A stretch of 64,000 bases of DNA from an uncultured Roseburia sp. (GCA_947642555.1 CANRSX010000013.1:52559-116558); one strand, 5' to 3'. Counted from the first letter of the stretch, positions 53,274-63,546 are shown. Notes: a model not told the origin generated them from the sequence alone. A program made the numbers and translations.

Positions 53274-55016
53274 ATGGAAAAAAACGTACAGTCAGAACAA
53301 AAAAAGGTGCGGCGTGAAAAAAGGGAGAGGGGACAGACGCTGCAGTCGATGGGGATGAAGATTCTGGTTCCTGTCTTTTTTGCGCTGTTCGGGCTTCTGA
53401 CCTGTCTTTTCATCGGACTGATCGAGACGCGCAGGCTGGCCAGCCAGTATGCGAAGGATACGGCGGAGCTTTACGTGGATCAGATCAATTATGATATTGT
53501 CCAGATCAGCACCGAGCTGGTGCTGGTGCTGGAAAACAGTGATGAGATCGGGCAGATTCCGGCGGATCTCACCTCCAGGCAGGGGGGCTATTACGGGCTG
53601 CTTGGAAAAATCAGGACGCAGAATATGATCATGAAGCTCCACTACCGGGAAGCGGACATCTTTTTCGTGTACGAGAGAGAGGCGGACGTTCTGATCTCGG
53701 AATCAGGAACCGTATTTGACTACAGCTATGTCGACGAATATCTGTATGATCTTCGTGAGTTCTGCCGGATTGCGGCGCGCGACGACTACGGAACCACGAG
53801 ATGGGATTATCTGACGGCGGATGGGGAGACGTATCTGGTGGGCTGGTATGCGAAAAAAGGGAAGATGATCGGCTGCATGGTGAAGCTGGATATGATTTTT
53901 TCCATCCTTCAGGAAATGCCGGATCACTATCAGGTGATACCGTACATGAGGAAGCCGGACGGTACCATGATTTATTCGGAGGAGTATGAGAAGACGGGGG
54001 CCGGAGAGAGCACGGGAGGGAAACATGAGGAAATGTATGAGTACCAGCTCGGGACGCTTGGGGAGATCTGTCTGTATGTCATACTTGACGGAGGGACGCT
54101 GGAAAGTATGCTGAAGATGCAGGTGATTCTGATCGTCCTTGTGATCGTGCTCCTGCTGCTGTGTCTGGTCTTTGTCTGGCGCTATTATCAGGGCCTGATG
54201 AAGCCGCTGGGCAGCTTTGTCCAGGGCATTTCCGAGATGGAGGAGGAGCAGATGTTAAACGAGAACGGAAAGAATAACATCTTAGAGCTCGAGGCGGTGA
54301 GCGAGCGGTTCCGCGTCCTCCTGCGCAAGATCCGCTCCTTAAAGATCGCGATCTATGAGAAGGAGTTAAACGAGCAGCGGGCGGAGTTAGAGTATATGCA
54401 GGAGCAGATCAGGCCGCATTTTACCTTAAACTGCCTCAGCCTGATTCACGGGATTGCGGATGCGCAGGGCGAGGAAAAGATTACGCGGATCACGAAGGAG
54501 CTCTCGGAGTACATCCGGTACAATTACCGGGATTCCGGGACGGAGCGGTCTCTTCAGGAAGAGCTTTTGCACGTCAGGACCTATATGGATCTTCAGAAGC
54601 TGCGCTACGGGGAGGAGGCGTTCCGGTTTGAGGTCATCGAGGACGGGATCATCGGGGAATATCACACCCCGCCGCTGGTGCTTCAGACGCTGGTGGAAAA
54701 TTCGGTCGTGCATGCGGTGAACCTGGATCAGACCGTGGAGATCTCCCTGTATATCACGGGCGAAACCTACGAGGACGGCGAATATCTCTACATCTGCCTT
54801 TCAGATACGGGAAAAGGATTTTCCAAAGAAATCTTAACGGCCATTGAGGAGGATCTGCCGATTGTCTATAACGGAAGAAAACACGTGGGACTTCAGAACA
54901 TCCGCCGGAGGCTTGCGCTTTTGTACGGGCAGCGGGCGTCCCTGACCATTCAGAACATGGATGAAAACTACGGGGCGGTCGTGGAGGTGCGGATTCCGCA
55001 GGATGCGGGGCAGTGA
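53274..55016 (+). CDS. YesM-type sensor histidine kinase (sugar module 2)
   Basis: 580 residues. Membrane helices near 29-49 and 284-304 flank an extracellular Cache-like sensor; HAMP linker; His_kinase domain with His382 in QIRPHFTLNCLSL; ATPase with LVENSVVHAV and DTGKGFSKE. Start: GTG 53220 opens the frame, but ATG 53274 follows AAAGGACGAGG. It probably signals to the regulator at 44822, since no regulator lies next to it; together they bracket the transporter genes. A terminator precedes it, so it has its own promoter. Confidence 0.9.
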   Translation: MEKNVQSEQKKVRREKRERGQTLQSMGMKILVPVFFALFGLLTCLFIGLIETRRLASQYAKDTAELYVDQINYDIVQISTELVLVLENSDEIGQIPADLTSRQGGYYGLLGKIRTQNMIMKLHYREADIFFVYEREADVLISESGTVFDYSYVDEYLYDLREFCRIAARDDYGTTRWDYLTADGETYLVGWYAKKGKMIGCMVKLDMIFSILQEMPDHYQVIPYMRKPDGTMIYSEEYEKTGAGESTGGKHEEMYEYQLGTLGEICLYVILDGGTLESMLKMQVILIVLVIVLLLLCLVFVWRYYQGLMKPLGSFVQGISEMEEEQMLNENGKNNILELEAVSERFRVLLRKIRSLKIAIYEKELNEQRAELEYMQEQIRPHFTLNCLSLIHGIADAQGEEKITRITKELSEYIRYNYRDSGTERSLQEELLHVRTYMDLQKLRYGEEAFRFEVIEDGIIGEYHTPPLVLQTLVENSVVHAVNLDQTVEISLYITGETYEDGEYLYICLSDTGKGFSKEILTAIEEDLPIVYNGRKHVGLQNIRRRLALLYGQRASLTIQNMDENYGAVVEVRIPQDAGQ

Positions 55017-55070
55017 AGAAAAGTATCCGCAGACGCATAAAAAACGGTACACATGTTTGTCTTCTTATGT

Positions 55071-55076
55071 TATACT
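55071..55076 (+). promoter_or_regulatory. -10 element before the restriction-modification island
   Basis: TATACT with an upstream TGT (extended -10). No good -35; a low or regulated promoter. Confidence 0.4.
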
Positions 55077-55138
55077 GATAACCGACAGTCAGAATCAGTG
55101 CCAGAAAGGCGCGGATTGTGGCGGAAATGGAGACGATC

Positions 55139-56926
55139 ATGATAAAACTGGCGACCGTGTTCAGCGGCATCGGCGCGATCGAGCATGCCTTAAAGCGGAT
55201 GAGGCTTGCGCATGAGATTGTATTTGCCTGTGACAATGGAGATGTGGATATATTATCAAAAAAGATTCCGCCGGATCCGGATGCGGTAGGGGCGGAGCTC
55301 GCAGAGCTCGGCGAGCTTGCGGGGCGGATCCGCGTGGAGGAAGAGGAGGACGCGCTCTACAAGGAGGAGCTTGACCGCATGCTGCTGCGGACCAGGGAGG
55401 AGTATGAGAAGCTGAAAGAGGATCTTGCCGCCTGTCAGAAGGATGCGGATGTGCGCCGGATGGAGGATATCTTAAAACGGATTCTGGCGACGGAAGGACT
55501 TCTTGCGGCGAGAAGGAAGGAATATCAGTCCTTTCTGACACAGCTAACCGCGGCGGAGGGGATTTGCGCGACCTTTTACTGCTATCAGGATATCCTTGCG
55601 GTGAGCAATGATTTTAAGAAGGACAATCCTTTGCCCAGCCTCGGCAGAGCGGGCGCGGAATACACCAGCAAAGACGGGATTGACTGGAAGCGGGTGGATC
55701 AGGATCTTCGCACGGCGTACGGTGTGCTCGAGGCGAACCGCGGCAAGAAGCTGCTGCGGCGGATGAAGGATATCTGCGAGCGGACCGGCATGCTGCACGA
55801 GAAGATCAATTCCTTCCATATCCTAAAGGAGCTCGCGCAGATCAGCGATTACGGGGAGAAGAAGCGCTACGTGGATGCGCTCTATCACGGCAGGGAAGCG
55901 CAGAATAAAGTAAAGCAGAGCTATATGGCCAATTATGAGCTCGCGGAAGAGCATTTTCACTGGAATGTCTCGTTCCTGGACGGCAGGCAGTACCGGAATC
56001 AGGTGGATCTGTTTGTCGGCGGAAGCCCGTGCCAGTCGTTTTCGCTGGTCGGAAAGCAGCGCGGGCTTGAGGACACGAGGGGAACCCTGTTTTACGAGTA
56101 CGCGCGTCTGGTCGGCGAGATCCAGCCGAAGGTGTTTATCTACGAAAATGTAAAGGCGCTGCTCTCCAACGACGAGGGCAGGACCTGGGAGACGGTGCAG
56201 AAGGTGTTTACCGACCTGAACTACACCTGGACGCCGATGGTGTTAAATGCCAGGGATTACGGGATCCCGCAGAACAGGGAGCGGATTTTTGTGGTCGGGT
56301 TCCGCAACGACCTGATCCGGGAAAAGCCGTTTGAGCCGCCGAAACCAGTAAAACTACAAAAGAAGATGCAGGACTTTCTGCTCGAAAACGTCTCGGGGCG
56401 CTATTATCTGCCGCGCAAGGGCGTGGATTTTGTCACGAGTGAGAAGAACCTGACGAAAAAATATACCCAGATCGACGGGGAGATCCAGCTGTGCCAGAAG
56501 AAGAATCAGCAGTTTAACTGGCATGGCGATTTTGTGTTTGAGGAGGAAAATACGGACCGGGAGCGGACGATGGAGGAGCTGGAGAAGTATTTCCTGTCGG
56601 AAAAGGTGCGCAGATACGTGCTCGCGTCCGGGACGAAGAATTTTTATTCCAGACCGGAGACCGACCTTGAGATCGCGAGGCCGCTTCTTACCACCATGCA
56701 CAAGATGCACCGGGCCGGCGTGGACAATTACGTCACGACGGACGGGCGGCTTCGAAAGCTCACGCCCCGGGAGTGCTTACGCCTGATGGGATTCTGCGAC
56801 AGCTTTCAGATCGTGGTCTCGGACACCTCGGCCTATCAGCAGGCGGGGAATTCGATTGTCGTGGACGTGCTGATCCACATCATGGAGTCGGTGCTTGACA
56901 GCTATCCGAAGCTGGGGAAGGAGTAG
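55139..56926 (+). CDS. DNA (cytosine-5-)-methyltransferase with large insertion
   Basis: 595 residues. Motif I VFSGIGAIEHAL (about 7-18) and an acidic motif II/III ACDNGDVD; then about 230 residues of charged, coiled-coil-like sequence; then motif IV GGSPCQSFS with catalytic Cys298, motif VI YENV, motif VIII QNRERIFVVGF, and RKLTPRECLRLMGF plus QQAGNSIVVDV (IX/X). Normal enzymes place the Cys near residue 75-80. ATG 55139 is chosen as it directly precedes motif I; GTG 55118 and ATG 55127 are alternatives. Protects host DNA from the nucleases that follow. Next gene starts 3 bp later. Confidence 0.9.
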   Translation: MIKLATVFSGIGAIEHALKRMRLAHEIVFACDNGDVDILSKKIPPDPDAVGAELAELGELAGRIRVEEEEDALYKEELDRMLLRTREEYEKLKEDLAACQKDADVRRMEDILKRILATEGLLAARRKEYQSFLTQLTAAEGICATFYCYQDILAVSNDFKKDNPLPSLGRAGAEYTSKDGIDWKRVDQDLRTAYGVLEANRGKKLLRRMKDICERTGMLHEKINSFHILKELAQISDYGEKKRYVDALYHGREAQNKVKQSYMANYELAEEHFHWNVSFLDGRQYRNQVDLFVGGSPCQSFSLVGKQRGLEDTRGTLFYEYARLVGEIQPKVFIYENVKALLSNDEGRTWETVQKVFTDLNYTWTPMVLNARDYGIPQNRERIFVVGFRNDLIREKPFEPPKPVKLQKKMQDFLLENVSGRYYLPRKGVDFVTSEKNLTKKYTQIDGEIQLCQKKNQQFNWHGDFVFEEENTDRERTMEELEKYFLSEKVRRYVLASGTKNFYSRPETDLEIARPLLTTMHKMHRAGVDNYVTTDGRLRKLTPRECLRLMGFCDSFQIVVSDTSAYQQAGNSIVVDVLIHIMESVLDSYPKLGKE

Positions 56927-56929
56927 GCG

Positions 56930-58708
56930 ATGGCATTTTCACCGTTGGCGAGATTTCGGAATTATACCGTGAAAAATTTAAAGGCGCTGCTGGAGGTCTA
57001 CCCGGACCTGGCCGGGGAGTTAAGCTGGGGCGAGGCGGGGGATCTGGCGGAGACGCAGATGGACGGATATAAAAAGACCGCCGCGCAGCAGGGCTGCCAG
57101 TTCGGACTCGAGGACCGGTCGGGTGGCCGTTTCCGCGTGCAGACCTATCTGTATACCTTTGAGGACGGAAACCTGGAGCGGTTCATCCGTTTCTGGATCA
57201 AGACGTATTTTGCGCCGAACCCGTATGTGAAGTCCGAGGAGCCGCCGTTTCTGATCTACTGTGAGCTGGCGAAGGAGATTCTCGAATCGGAGGATCTCAC
57301 AGTGGATTACGATGCGTTTTTCGCGCGCAGGATCGGCGGAGGGAGCAAGGATATCCTGTTCAACTGTCTGAAGAATTACGCGGCGCCGCTGATCTTTAAG
57401 CCGGATCACGGGAGGGATTTATTCGGGATTCGTGCGGAGGATTTCGCCGCGCTGGCGGAGGAAGTGGAGTTCATCGAGACGGAGTTTGCGATCGGGGATC
57501 CGAAGGATAAGGCGGCGTTTTTTGAGCGCTATACCTATGCGAATTTCTGCAAATTTTATCATATCGCTGCGGAGTTTCCGGAGAGCCCGGCGGGCGGAAG
57601 CGGCGCCGACGCATACCGGCGGACAAAAGACGGGAGCGGCTGGATGCCAGACGGGGACAGCCGTGAGAGCGCAGACGAAGCGGAACGCCAGCCAGGACTG
57701 TCGGAACGCCCACCAGGACTGGTGGAACGCCAGCCATGTATGTCGGAACGCCCACCAGGACTGGTGGAACGCCAGCCACGTATGTCTGGCGGGGAGAATG
57801 TGCTGCTTTACGGCGTGCCCGGCGCCGGGAAGAGCCACACGATACGGACGCGCTACTGCAGCGATCCGCGTTATATGGAGCGGGTGGTCTTTCATCCGGA
57901 TTACACGTATTCGGATTTTGTGGGTCAGATCCTGCCGCGCGTGGAGGGGGAGCGCGTGACCTACGAATTTACGCCGGGGCCGTTTACCAGGGTGTTACAA
58001 AAGGCGTGGGACGATCCGCAGCATATGTATTATCTTGTGATCGAGGAGATCAACCGGGGAAATGCGCCTGCGATCTTCGGGGAGATCTTTCAGCTGCTCG
58101 ACCGCAAACGCGCGGGAAGCCGGTCCGACGGGGAAGCCGGCGAGAGCGAGTACGGGATCGCGCAGCATGACGTGGCGAAGCGCGTGTACGGGGACCGGGA
58201 GCAGGAGGTGCGGATCCCGTCGAATCTCTCTGTGCTCGCGACGATGAATACGTCGGATCAGAATGTGTTTACCCTGGATACGGCCTTTCAGCGCAGGTGG
58301 AAGATGTGTCATATCAGAAACCGCGTGGAGGACGCCGCACACGCGGATGTGCGGATCGAGGGGACCGGGATCAGCTGGGGCGCGTTTGCATTGGAGATCA
58401 ATGAGCGGCTGACCTCTGCGGACACGGACATGGTCAGCTCCGAGGACCGCAGGCTGGGCGCGTATTTTGTCACGGAGGACGGGCTTCTGGCGGAGCCGTT
58501 TTCGGAGAAGGTATTAAAATACCTGTGGGACGACGCGTTCCGGCTGGACCGGGAGGCAGTGTTTCAGGAGCGGTACCGGGCGCTGGACGAGGTGCTCGCC
58601 GCTTATCAGGACGCGGAAGGGGACCGGCTTCTTACCGTGCTTCGCCCGGAGGTGTATGAGGGGATGCGGGCGCGGATGAGCGGGACGCAGCAGAGGAGTG
58701 AGACATGA
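56930..58708 (+). CDS. McrB-like AAA+ ATPase of a LlaJI-type restriction system
   Basis: 592 residues. The N-terminal half (1-250) is a DNA-recognition-type domain of unknown fold; then a 35-residue repeat linker (252-286) of five seven-residue units; then the AAA+ core: GVPGAGKSH near 291-299, VIEEINRGN Walker B near 370, and MNTSDQNVFTLDTAFQRRW, the McrB hallmark. McrB motors use GTP, or ATP in some relatives, to move on DNA and drive the paired nuclease. It overlaps the nuclease gene by 4 bp (ATGA). ATG 56930 has AAGGAGTAGG before it. Confidence 0.88.
   Translation: MAFSPLARFRNYTVKNLKALLEVYPDLAGELSWGEAGDLAETQMDGYKKTAAQQGCQFGLEDRSGGRFRVQTYLYTFEDGNLERFIRFWIKTYFAPNPYVKSEEPPFLIYCELAKEILESEDLTVDYDAFFARRIGGGSKDILFNCLKNYAAPLIFKPDHGRDLFGIRAEDFAALAEEVEFIETEFAIGDPKDKAAFFERYTYANFCKFYHIAAEFPESPAGGSGADAYRRTKDGSGWMPDGDSRESADEAERQPGLSERPPGLVERQPCMSERPPGLVERQPRMSGGENVLLYGVPGAGKSHTIRTRYCSDPRYMERVVFHPDYTYSDFVGQILPRVEGERVTYEFTPGPFTRVLQKAWDDPQHMYYLVIEEINRGNAPAIFGEIFQLLDRKRAGSRSDGEAGESEYGIAQHDVAKRVYGDREQEVRIPSNLSVLATMNTSDQNVFTLDTAFQRRWKMCHIRNRVEDAAHADVRIEGTGISWGAFALEINERLTSADTDMVSSEDRRLGAYFVTEDGLLAEPFSEKVLKYLWDDAFRLDREAVFQERYRALDEVLAAYQDAEGDRLLTVLRPEVYEGMRARMSGTQQRSET
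57683..57787 (+). repeat. 21-bp coding minisatellite, five units
   Basis: Five in-frame units of 21 bp starting GAACGCC, encoding ERQPGLS, ERPPGLV, ERQPCMS, ERPPGLV, ERQPRMS. Units 2 and 4 are identical, so there is a 42-bp super-period. Copy number changes would alter only linker length. Confidence 0.92.
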
Positions 58709-59943
58709 CGGGAGGATCGCTTCGTGAAAGATGCGGGATCAATACAAACCGAAATGCGGAGACGTTTGTAGGAATCCGATGTGAAAACGGGGAGATCCGT
58801 GTACAGTTTCCGATGGGATATGCGTTTGACGGGGAGGACGACAGATCCCTGCAGCGGGATATTTTTCTGCTGCTCGGGGCGATCCGGCGGACGACGGCGA
58901 GGAAGGAGTCGCGGCTTATTTCCGGTCAGACGAAAGAAATGCAGGACGCGTTTCCGCTGCACGCATACCTTGCGGTGCTGCTCGATTTTTTCGAGCGGGG
59001 TTATTACAGGGAGAGGGAGACCGTATATCGGACTGCGAAGCGGGGAAAGATCCACTGGGGCAGGACGATCCGGACGGTGCGCCCGCTGGTGCAGGGAAAC
59101 GAGGTGCTTTATCTGGATTTTGTCACACGGCAGAATAAAAGCAGCGAGCGCGAGCTGATCACACGCATTCACGAATACTGTGTGTATGAGAGCTTTGCGA
59201 AGGCGGGCTGGCTGTTTTTATCCGGCATGCCGGAAAGACCGAAGATCCCGCTGCAGAAAAAGAAGTTTCTGACTGTGCTGCAGGATAAGCTTTCCCATAC
59301 ATTTGACGATAAAAACCGCAGGCTGTTTCGCTGCATGATTCAGATCCTGTCTTATCAGGGGAATGCGGATGCAGACGGCGATTTTTATTACGGTACGAAC
59401 CGGTTTGAGTATGTGTGGGAGCGTTTGATCGACGAGGTGTTCGGGACCCCGGACAAATCAGATTTTTTCCCGCGGACGTCCTGGATCATCGGGGATACCG
59501 TGACCGCCGGTTCACATTTAAGGCCGGATACGATCATGGTGTACGGGGGCGACATTTATGTGCTCGACGCGAAATATTACCGGTACGGCGTGTCGCTGCT
59601 TCCCGGTGATCTGCCAGAGACCGCGTCGGTACACAAGCAGATCACGTATGGGGAATACATCGCGTCGCAGCGGCGGTTTGCGGAGCGGTACGGGGAGGGG
59701 ATGCGCATCTACAATGCGTTTCTGATGCCGTACGACGCGTCGGATCCGCGGTTTGCCGGCGGGCAGCCCCTGCGCCGGATCGGCGAGGCGGTAAGCGACT
59801 GGAAAGGAAACCAGAAGAGCTACGAGCGGGTACAGGGGATCCTGGTGGATGTAAAAGACCTGATGCGGATTGCAGCGGGGAAGGATGCCACAGCGTGCGA
59901 GCGGCTGGCGGACTGTATCCGACGACATGTGGATGAGGGATGA
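58705..59943 (+). CDS. LlaJI-family restriction endonuclease (McrC-like subunit)
   Basis: 412 residues. PD-(D/E)XK site: RPDTIMVYGG followed by IYVLDAKYYRYG near 275-300 (Asp, Asp, Lys). The family pairs with an McrB-like motor to cut unmethylated DNA. Starts inside the motor gene (ATGA overlap), so the subunits are made in step. The first 80 residues are a separate N-terminal segment. The recognition site is not readable from sequence. Confidence 0.78.
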   Translation: MTGGSLRERCGINTNRNAETFVGIRCENGEIRVQFPMGYAFDGEDDRSLQRDIFLLLGAIRRTTARKESRLISGQTKEMQDAFPLHAYLAVLLDFFERGYYRERETVYRTAKRGKIHWGRTIRTVRPLVQGNEVLYLDFVTRQNKSSERELITRIHEYCVYESFAKAGWLFLSGMPERPKIPLQKKKFLTVLQDKLSHTFDDKNRRLFRCMIQILSYQGNADADGDFYYGTNRFEYVWERLIDEVFGTPDKSDFFPRTSWIIGDTVTAGSHLRPDTIMVYGGDIYVLDAKYYRYGVSLLPGDLPETASVHKQITYGEYIASQRRFAERYGEGMRIYNAFLMPYDASDPRFAGGQPLRRIGEAVSDWKGNQKSYERVQGILVDVKDLMRIAAGKDATACERLADCIRRHVDEG

Positions 59944-59946
59944 TCA

Positions 59947-60396
59947 ATGGACGTGCTGACACCGGAACAGCGAAAAAAGAATATGCAGCACATCCGCGCA
60001 AAGGATACGGTGATTGAGGTGAAGCTCCGAAAGGCGCTCTGGCATAAGGGGATCCGTTACCGGAAAAACTGTAAGGATCTGCCGGGGAAACCGGATATCG
60101 TGCTGACAAAATATAAGATCGCGATCTTCTGCGACGGGGAGTTTTTTCACGGAAAAGACTGGGAGGTGTTAAAGCCGAAGCTCATGCAGTCTGACAACAG
60201 CGAATTCTGGATCAGTAAGATCTCGCGCAACAGAGAGAGGGACGACGAGGTGAACAAGCAGCTGCTGTATCTGGGATATACGGTGATCCGTTTCTGGGGC
60301 AGCGATATCAAAAAACATACGGACGAGTGCGTCCGGGTGGTGGAGGAAACGATGTTTGATCTTGCCCTTGCGGCGGAGGAATACGGGGACAGGTGA
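59947..60396 (+). CDS. vsr: Very short patch repair endonuclease (Vsr)
   Basis: 149 residues. [20 protein letters not shown], then [29 protein letters not shown] has the Vsr catalytic Asp and His; the second part [11 protein letters not shown] is standard. Nicks T:G mismatches made by deamination of 5-methylcytosine, so it pairs with the C5 methyltransferase upstream. The usual HGCFWH segment reads DGEFFHGK, so zinc ligands seen in E. coli Vsr may be missing. Starts 3 bp after the nuclease stop. Confidence 0.88.
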   Translation: MDVLTPEQRKKNMQHIRAKDTVIEVKLRKALWHKGIRYRKNCKDLPGKPDIVLTKYKIAIFCDGEFFHGKDWEVLKPKLMQSDNSEFWISKISRNRERDDEVNKQLLYLGYTVIRFWGSDIKKHTDECVRVVEETMFDLALAAEEYGDR

Positions 60397-60407
60397 AGGA
60401 GGCATTC

Positions 60408-62219
60408 ATGTCAGTAGACAAAAGTAAAATCAGGAATTTCTGCATTATCGCGCATATCGACCACGGGAAGTCGACGCTTGCGGACCGGATCATCGAGAGC
60501 ACCGGAACGCTGACCGCCCGTGAGATGCAGGCGCAGGTGCTCGACAATATGGAGCTGGAGCGGGAGCGCGGGATCACGATCAAATCCCAGGCCGTCCGCA
60601 TCATTTATCAGGCAGGGAACGGGGAGGAGTATATCTTCAACCTGATCGACACGCCGGGGCACGTGGATTTTAATTATGAGGTTTCAAGAAGCCTGGCGGC
60701 CTGCGACGGGGCGATTCTTGTGGTGGACGCGGCGCAGGGCGTGGAGGCGCAGACGCTTGCAAATGTGTACCTCGCCTTAGACCACGATCTGGATGTGATG
60801 CCGGTGATCAACAAGATCGATCTGCCGAGCGCGCAGCCGGACGAGGTGATCCGCGAGATCGAGGATGTGATCGGCATTGAGGCGGAGGATGCGCCCCGGA
60901 TCTCCGCGAAGACAGGGTTAAATATCGATCAGGTCTTAGAGCAGATTGTGGAAAAGATCCCGGCGCCCTCTGGGGATGAAAACGCGCCGCTTAAGGCCCT
61001 GATTTTTGACGCGCTCTACGATTCGTACAAGGGCGTGATCGTGTTCTGCCGGATCCGGGAGGGATCCGTGCGCGTCGGCGATCCGATCCTTATGATGGCC
61101 ACCGGGGCGAAGTCCGAGGTGACGGAGGTCGGCTATTTCGGGGCAGGGCAGTTTATCCCGTGCGAGGAGCTTTCCGCAGGCATGGTCGGTTATCTGTGCG
61201 CGAGCATCAAAAACGTGGCGGACACCCGCGTGGGCGATACCGTGACAAATGCCGCGCATCCGTGCGCAGAGCCGCTGCCGGGGTATAAAAAGGTCAATCC
61301 GATGGTATACTGCGGCATGTACCCGGCGGACAGCGCGAGATACCCGGATCTGCGCGATGCGTTAGAAAAGCTTCAGATCAACGACGCGTCCCTGCACTAC
61401 GAGCCGGAGACCTCCATGGCATTAGGCTTCGGATTCCGCTGCGGATTTTTAGGGCTTCTGCATCTGGAGATCATCCAGGAGCGCTTAGAGCGTGAATTTA
61501 ATCTGGACCTCGTGACGACGGCGCCCGGCGTGATCTATAAGGTGCATAAGACAAATGGCGATGTGATCGAGCTGACAAACCCATCGAACCTGCCGGATCC
61601 GGCGGAGATCGAATATATGGAGGAGCCGGTGGTATCCGCGGAGATCATGGTGACGAGCGATTACGTGGGTGCGATCATGACGCTCTGCCAGGAGCGCCGC
61701 GGCGTCTATATCAGCATGGAATACTTAGAGGAGACCCGCGCGCTGATCAGATACGAGCTGCCGTTAAATGAGATCATCTACGACTTTTTTGACGCGTTAA
61801 AATCGCGCTCGCGGGGTTACGCCTCCTTTGACTATGATCTGAAAGGCTATGAGCGCTCCGAGCTGGTGAAGCTCGATATCTTAATCAACCGGGAGCAGGT
61901 GGACGCCCTCTCCTTTATCGTGTTTAAGGACAGCGCCTACGAGCGGGGCAGGAAAATGTGTGAGAAGTTAAAGGGTGAGATCCCCAGGCATCTCTTTGAA
62001 ATCCCGATCCAGGCCGCGGTCGGAGGCAAGGTGATCGCCAGGGAGACGGTGAAGGCGATGCGCAAGGATGTGCTCGCGAAGTGCTACGGCGGCGACATCA
62101 CGCGGAAGAGGAAGCTGCTCGAGAAGCAGAAGGAAGGAAAGAAGCGGATGCGTCAGATCGGAAACGTGGAGATCCCGCAGGAAGCTTTTATGAGCGTGTT
62201 AAAGCTGGATGAGGACTGA
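60408..62219 (+). CDS. lepA: Elongation factor 4
   Basis: 603 residues. GTPase with [22 protein letters not shown] and NKIDLPSA; C-terminal EF4-specific domain through KLDED. Back-translocates or otherwise assists stalled ribosomes. The open frame starts at 60393; ATG 60408 follows GTGAAGGAGG by 6 bases. Only 11 bp after vsr, so the island reads into this housekeeping gene. Confidence 0.97.
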   Translation: MSVDKSKIRNFCIIAHIDHGKSTLADRIIESTGTLTAREMQAQVLDNMELERERGITIKSQAVRIIYQAGNGEEYIFNLIDTPGHVDFNYEVSRSLAACDGAILVVDAAQGVEAQTLANVYLALDHDLDVMPVINKIDLPSAQPDEVIREIEDVIGIEAEDAPRISAKTGLNIDQVLEQIVEKIPAPSGDENAPLKALIFDALYDSYKGVIVFCRIREGSVRVGDPILMMATGAKSEVTEVGYFGAGQFIPCEELSAGMVGYLCASIKNVADTRVGDTVTNAAHPCAEPLPGYKKVNPMVYCGMYPADSARYPDLRDALEKLQINDASLHYEPETSMALGFGFRCGFLGLLHLEIIQERLEREFNLDLVTTAPGVIYKVHKTNGDVIELTNPSNLPDPAEIEYMEEPVVSAEIMVTSDYVGAIMTLCQERRGVYISMEYLEETRALIRYELPLNEIIYDFFDALKSRSRGYASFDYDLKGYERSELVKLDILINREQVDALSFIVFKDSAYERGRKMCEKLKGEIPRHLFEIPIQAAVGGKVIARETVKAMRKDVLAKCYGGDITRKRKLLEKQKEGKKRMRQIGNVEIPQEAFMSVLKLDED

Positions 62220-62285
62220 ATGTGTCAGCACACGTAAGAAAGAAGAGCCGCACCGGCAGATGCGGACAGGAAGGAGGAAGCGCGT

Positions 62286-63491
62286 ATGAGACAGATGGAA
62301 CTATATCTTCATATCCCGTTTTGTGTGAAAAAATGCCCGTACTGCGACTTTCTCTCCCTGCCGGCCACGGAGGACACGCAGAAAGAGTACGTGGAGGCGC
62401 TGATCCGTGAGATTTCTTTTTACGGGCCAAAATGCAGGGATTATCTCGTGACGACCATATACATCGGCGGCGGCACGCCCTCCTGGCTGCTGGAGGATCA
62501 CATCGCCCGGATCATGGGCGCGGTGCACCGCTCCTTTACCGTGGCGTCGGACGCGGAGATCTCGATCGAGTGTAATCCGGGGACCGTGACGGCACACAAG
62601 CTGTCGGTCTACCGGGAGGCGGGGATCAGCCGCATCAGCATCGGATGCCAGTCGGCGGACAATACGGAGTTAAAGCTTCTCGGGCGGATTCACACGTACG
62701 ATCAGTTTTTAAAAACCTATACCCTGGCACGGGAACACGGCTTTGACAATATCAATGTGGACCTGATGAGCGGCCTTCCGGGACAGACGGCGGAAAGCTT
62801 CGGTCGTACGTTACAGAGCGTGCTGCGCTTAAAACCGGAGCATTTTTCCGTTTATTCCCTGATCATCGAGAAGGGTACGCCGTTTTATGATTATTACAAA
62901 TTTGACGCGGTAAAGCAGCGGGCCGGAATGCCGACCGCAGCTCTTCCGACGGAGGATGAGGTGTACCGGATCGGAAAGGTGACGGAGCGCATGTTAGCGG
63001 AGGCCGGCTATGAGCGCTATGAGGTGTCAAATTACGCGAAGCGGGGGTTTGCCTGCCGGCACAATATCGGTTACTGGGAGCGTGAAAATTATCTGGGCCT
63101 CGGCCTCGGCGCGGCGTCCCTGATGGAAAATATACGTTATTCGAATATCCCGGATCTTTACCGGTACTTAAGGGAGAGCCACAATATCCGGGAGGGTCTC
63201 TGGGAGAATGAGAACGAGGATCTCCCGGCGACAAACCTGCACGCCGATGCCAACCGGATTACGCGAAGGGGGCAGATCGAGGAATTTATGTTCCTGGGGC
63301 TTCGCATGATCCAGGGGATTTCCCGGGAGAACTTTGCCCGCGCCTTCGGCGTCCAGATCGAGGCCATCTACCAGGGGATCTTAGACGAGCTAAAGGAAGA
63401 AGGGCTTTTAAAGTCGCACGCGGGACGGATCTTTCTGACGGAGCGGGGACAGGATCTGAGCAACTATGCGCTGGCAAAGTTTTTGCTGTAG
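62286..63491 (+). CDS. hemW: HemW, radical SAM heme chaperone
   Basis: 401 residues. Radical SAM motif HIPFCVKKCPYCDF with Cys13, Cys17 and Cys20, IYIGGGTPSWL, and NVDLMSGLPGQT. Related to HemN but acts as a heme chaperone rather than coproporphyrinogen oxidase. ATG 62286 follows AGGAAGGAGG. The usual lepA-hemW order of Firmicutes is kept. Confidence 0.95.
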   Translation: MRQMELYLHIPFCVKKCPYCDFLSLPATEDTQKEYVEALIREISFYGPKCRDYLVTTIYIGGGTPSWLLEDHIARIMGAVHRSFTVASDAEISIECNPGTVTAHKLSVYREAGISRISIGCQSADNTELKLLGRIHTYDQFLKTYTLAREHGFDNINVDLMSGLPGQTAESFGRTLQSVLRLKPEHFSVYSLIIEKGTPFYDYYKFDAVKQRAGMPTAALPTEDEVYRIGKVTERMLAEAGYERYEVSNYAKRGFACRHNIGYWERENYLGLGLGAASLMENIRYSNIPDLYRYLRESHNIREGLWENENEDLPATNLHADANRITRRGQIEEFMFLGLRMIQGISRENFARAFGVQIEAIYQGILDELKEEGLLKSHAGRIFLTERGQDLSNYALAKFLL

Positions 63492-63500
63492 GACATGCTG

Positions 63501-63539
63501 AAAGGCATATCCATGCCGGCTTGGTTTGGATATGCCTTT
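63501..63539. terminator. Bidirectional terminator between hemW and the Rpn-like gene
   Basis: AAAGGCATATCC (63501-63512) / GGATATGCCTTT (63528-63539), 12 perfect pairs, between convergent genes. U tracts are short. Confidence 0.7.
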
Positions 63540-63546
63540 GCATGTG

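Noticed and set aside
57683..57787. CRISPR array
   Set aside because: The repeats are directly adjacent 21-bp coding units with no spacers, inside an intact gene.
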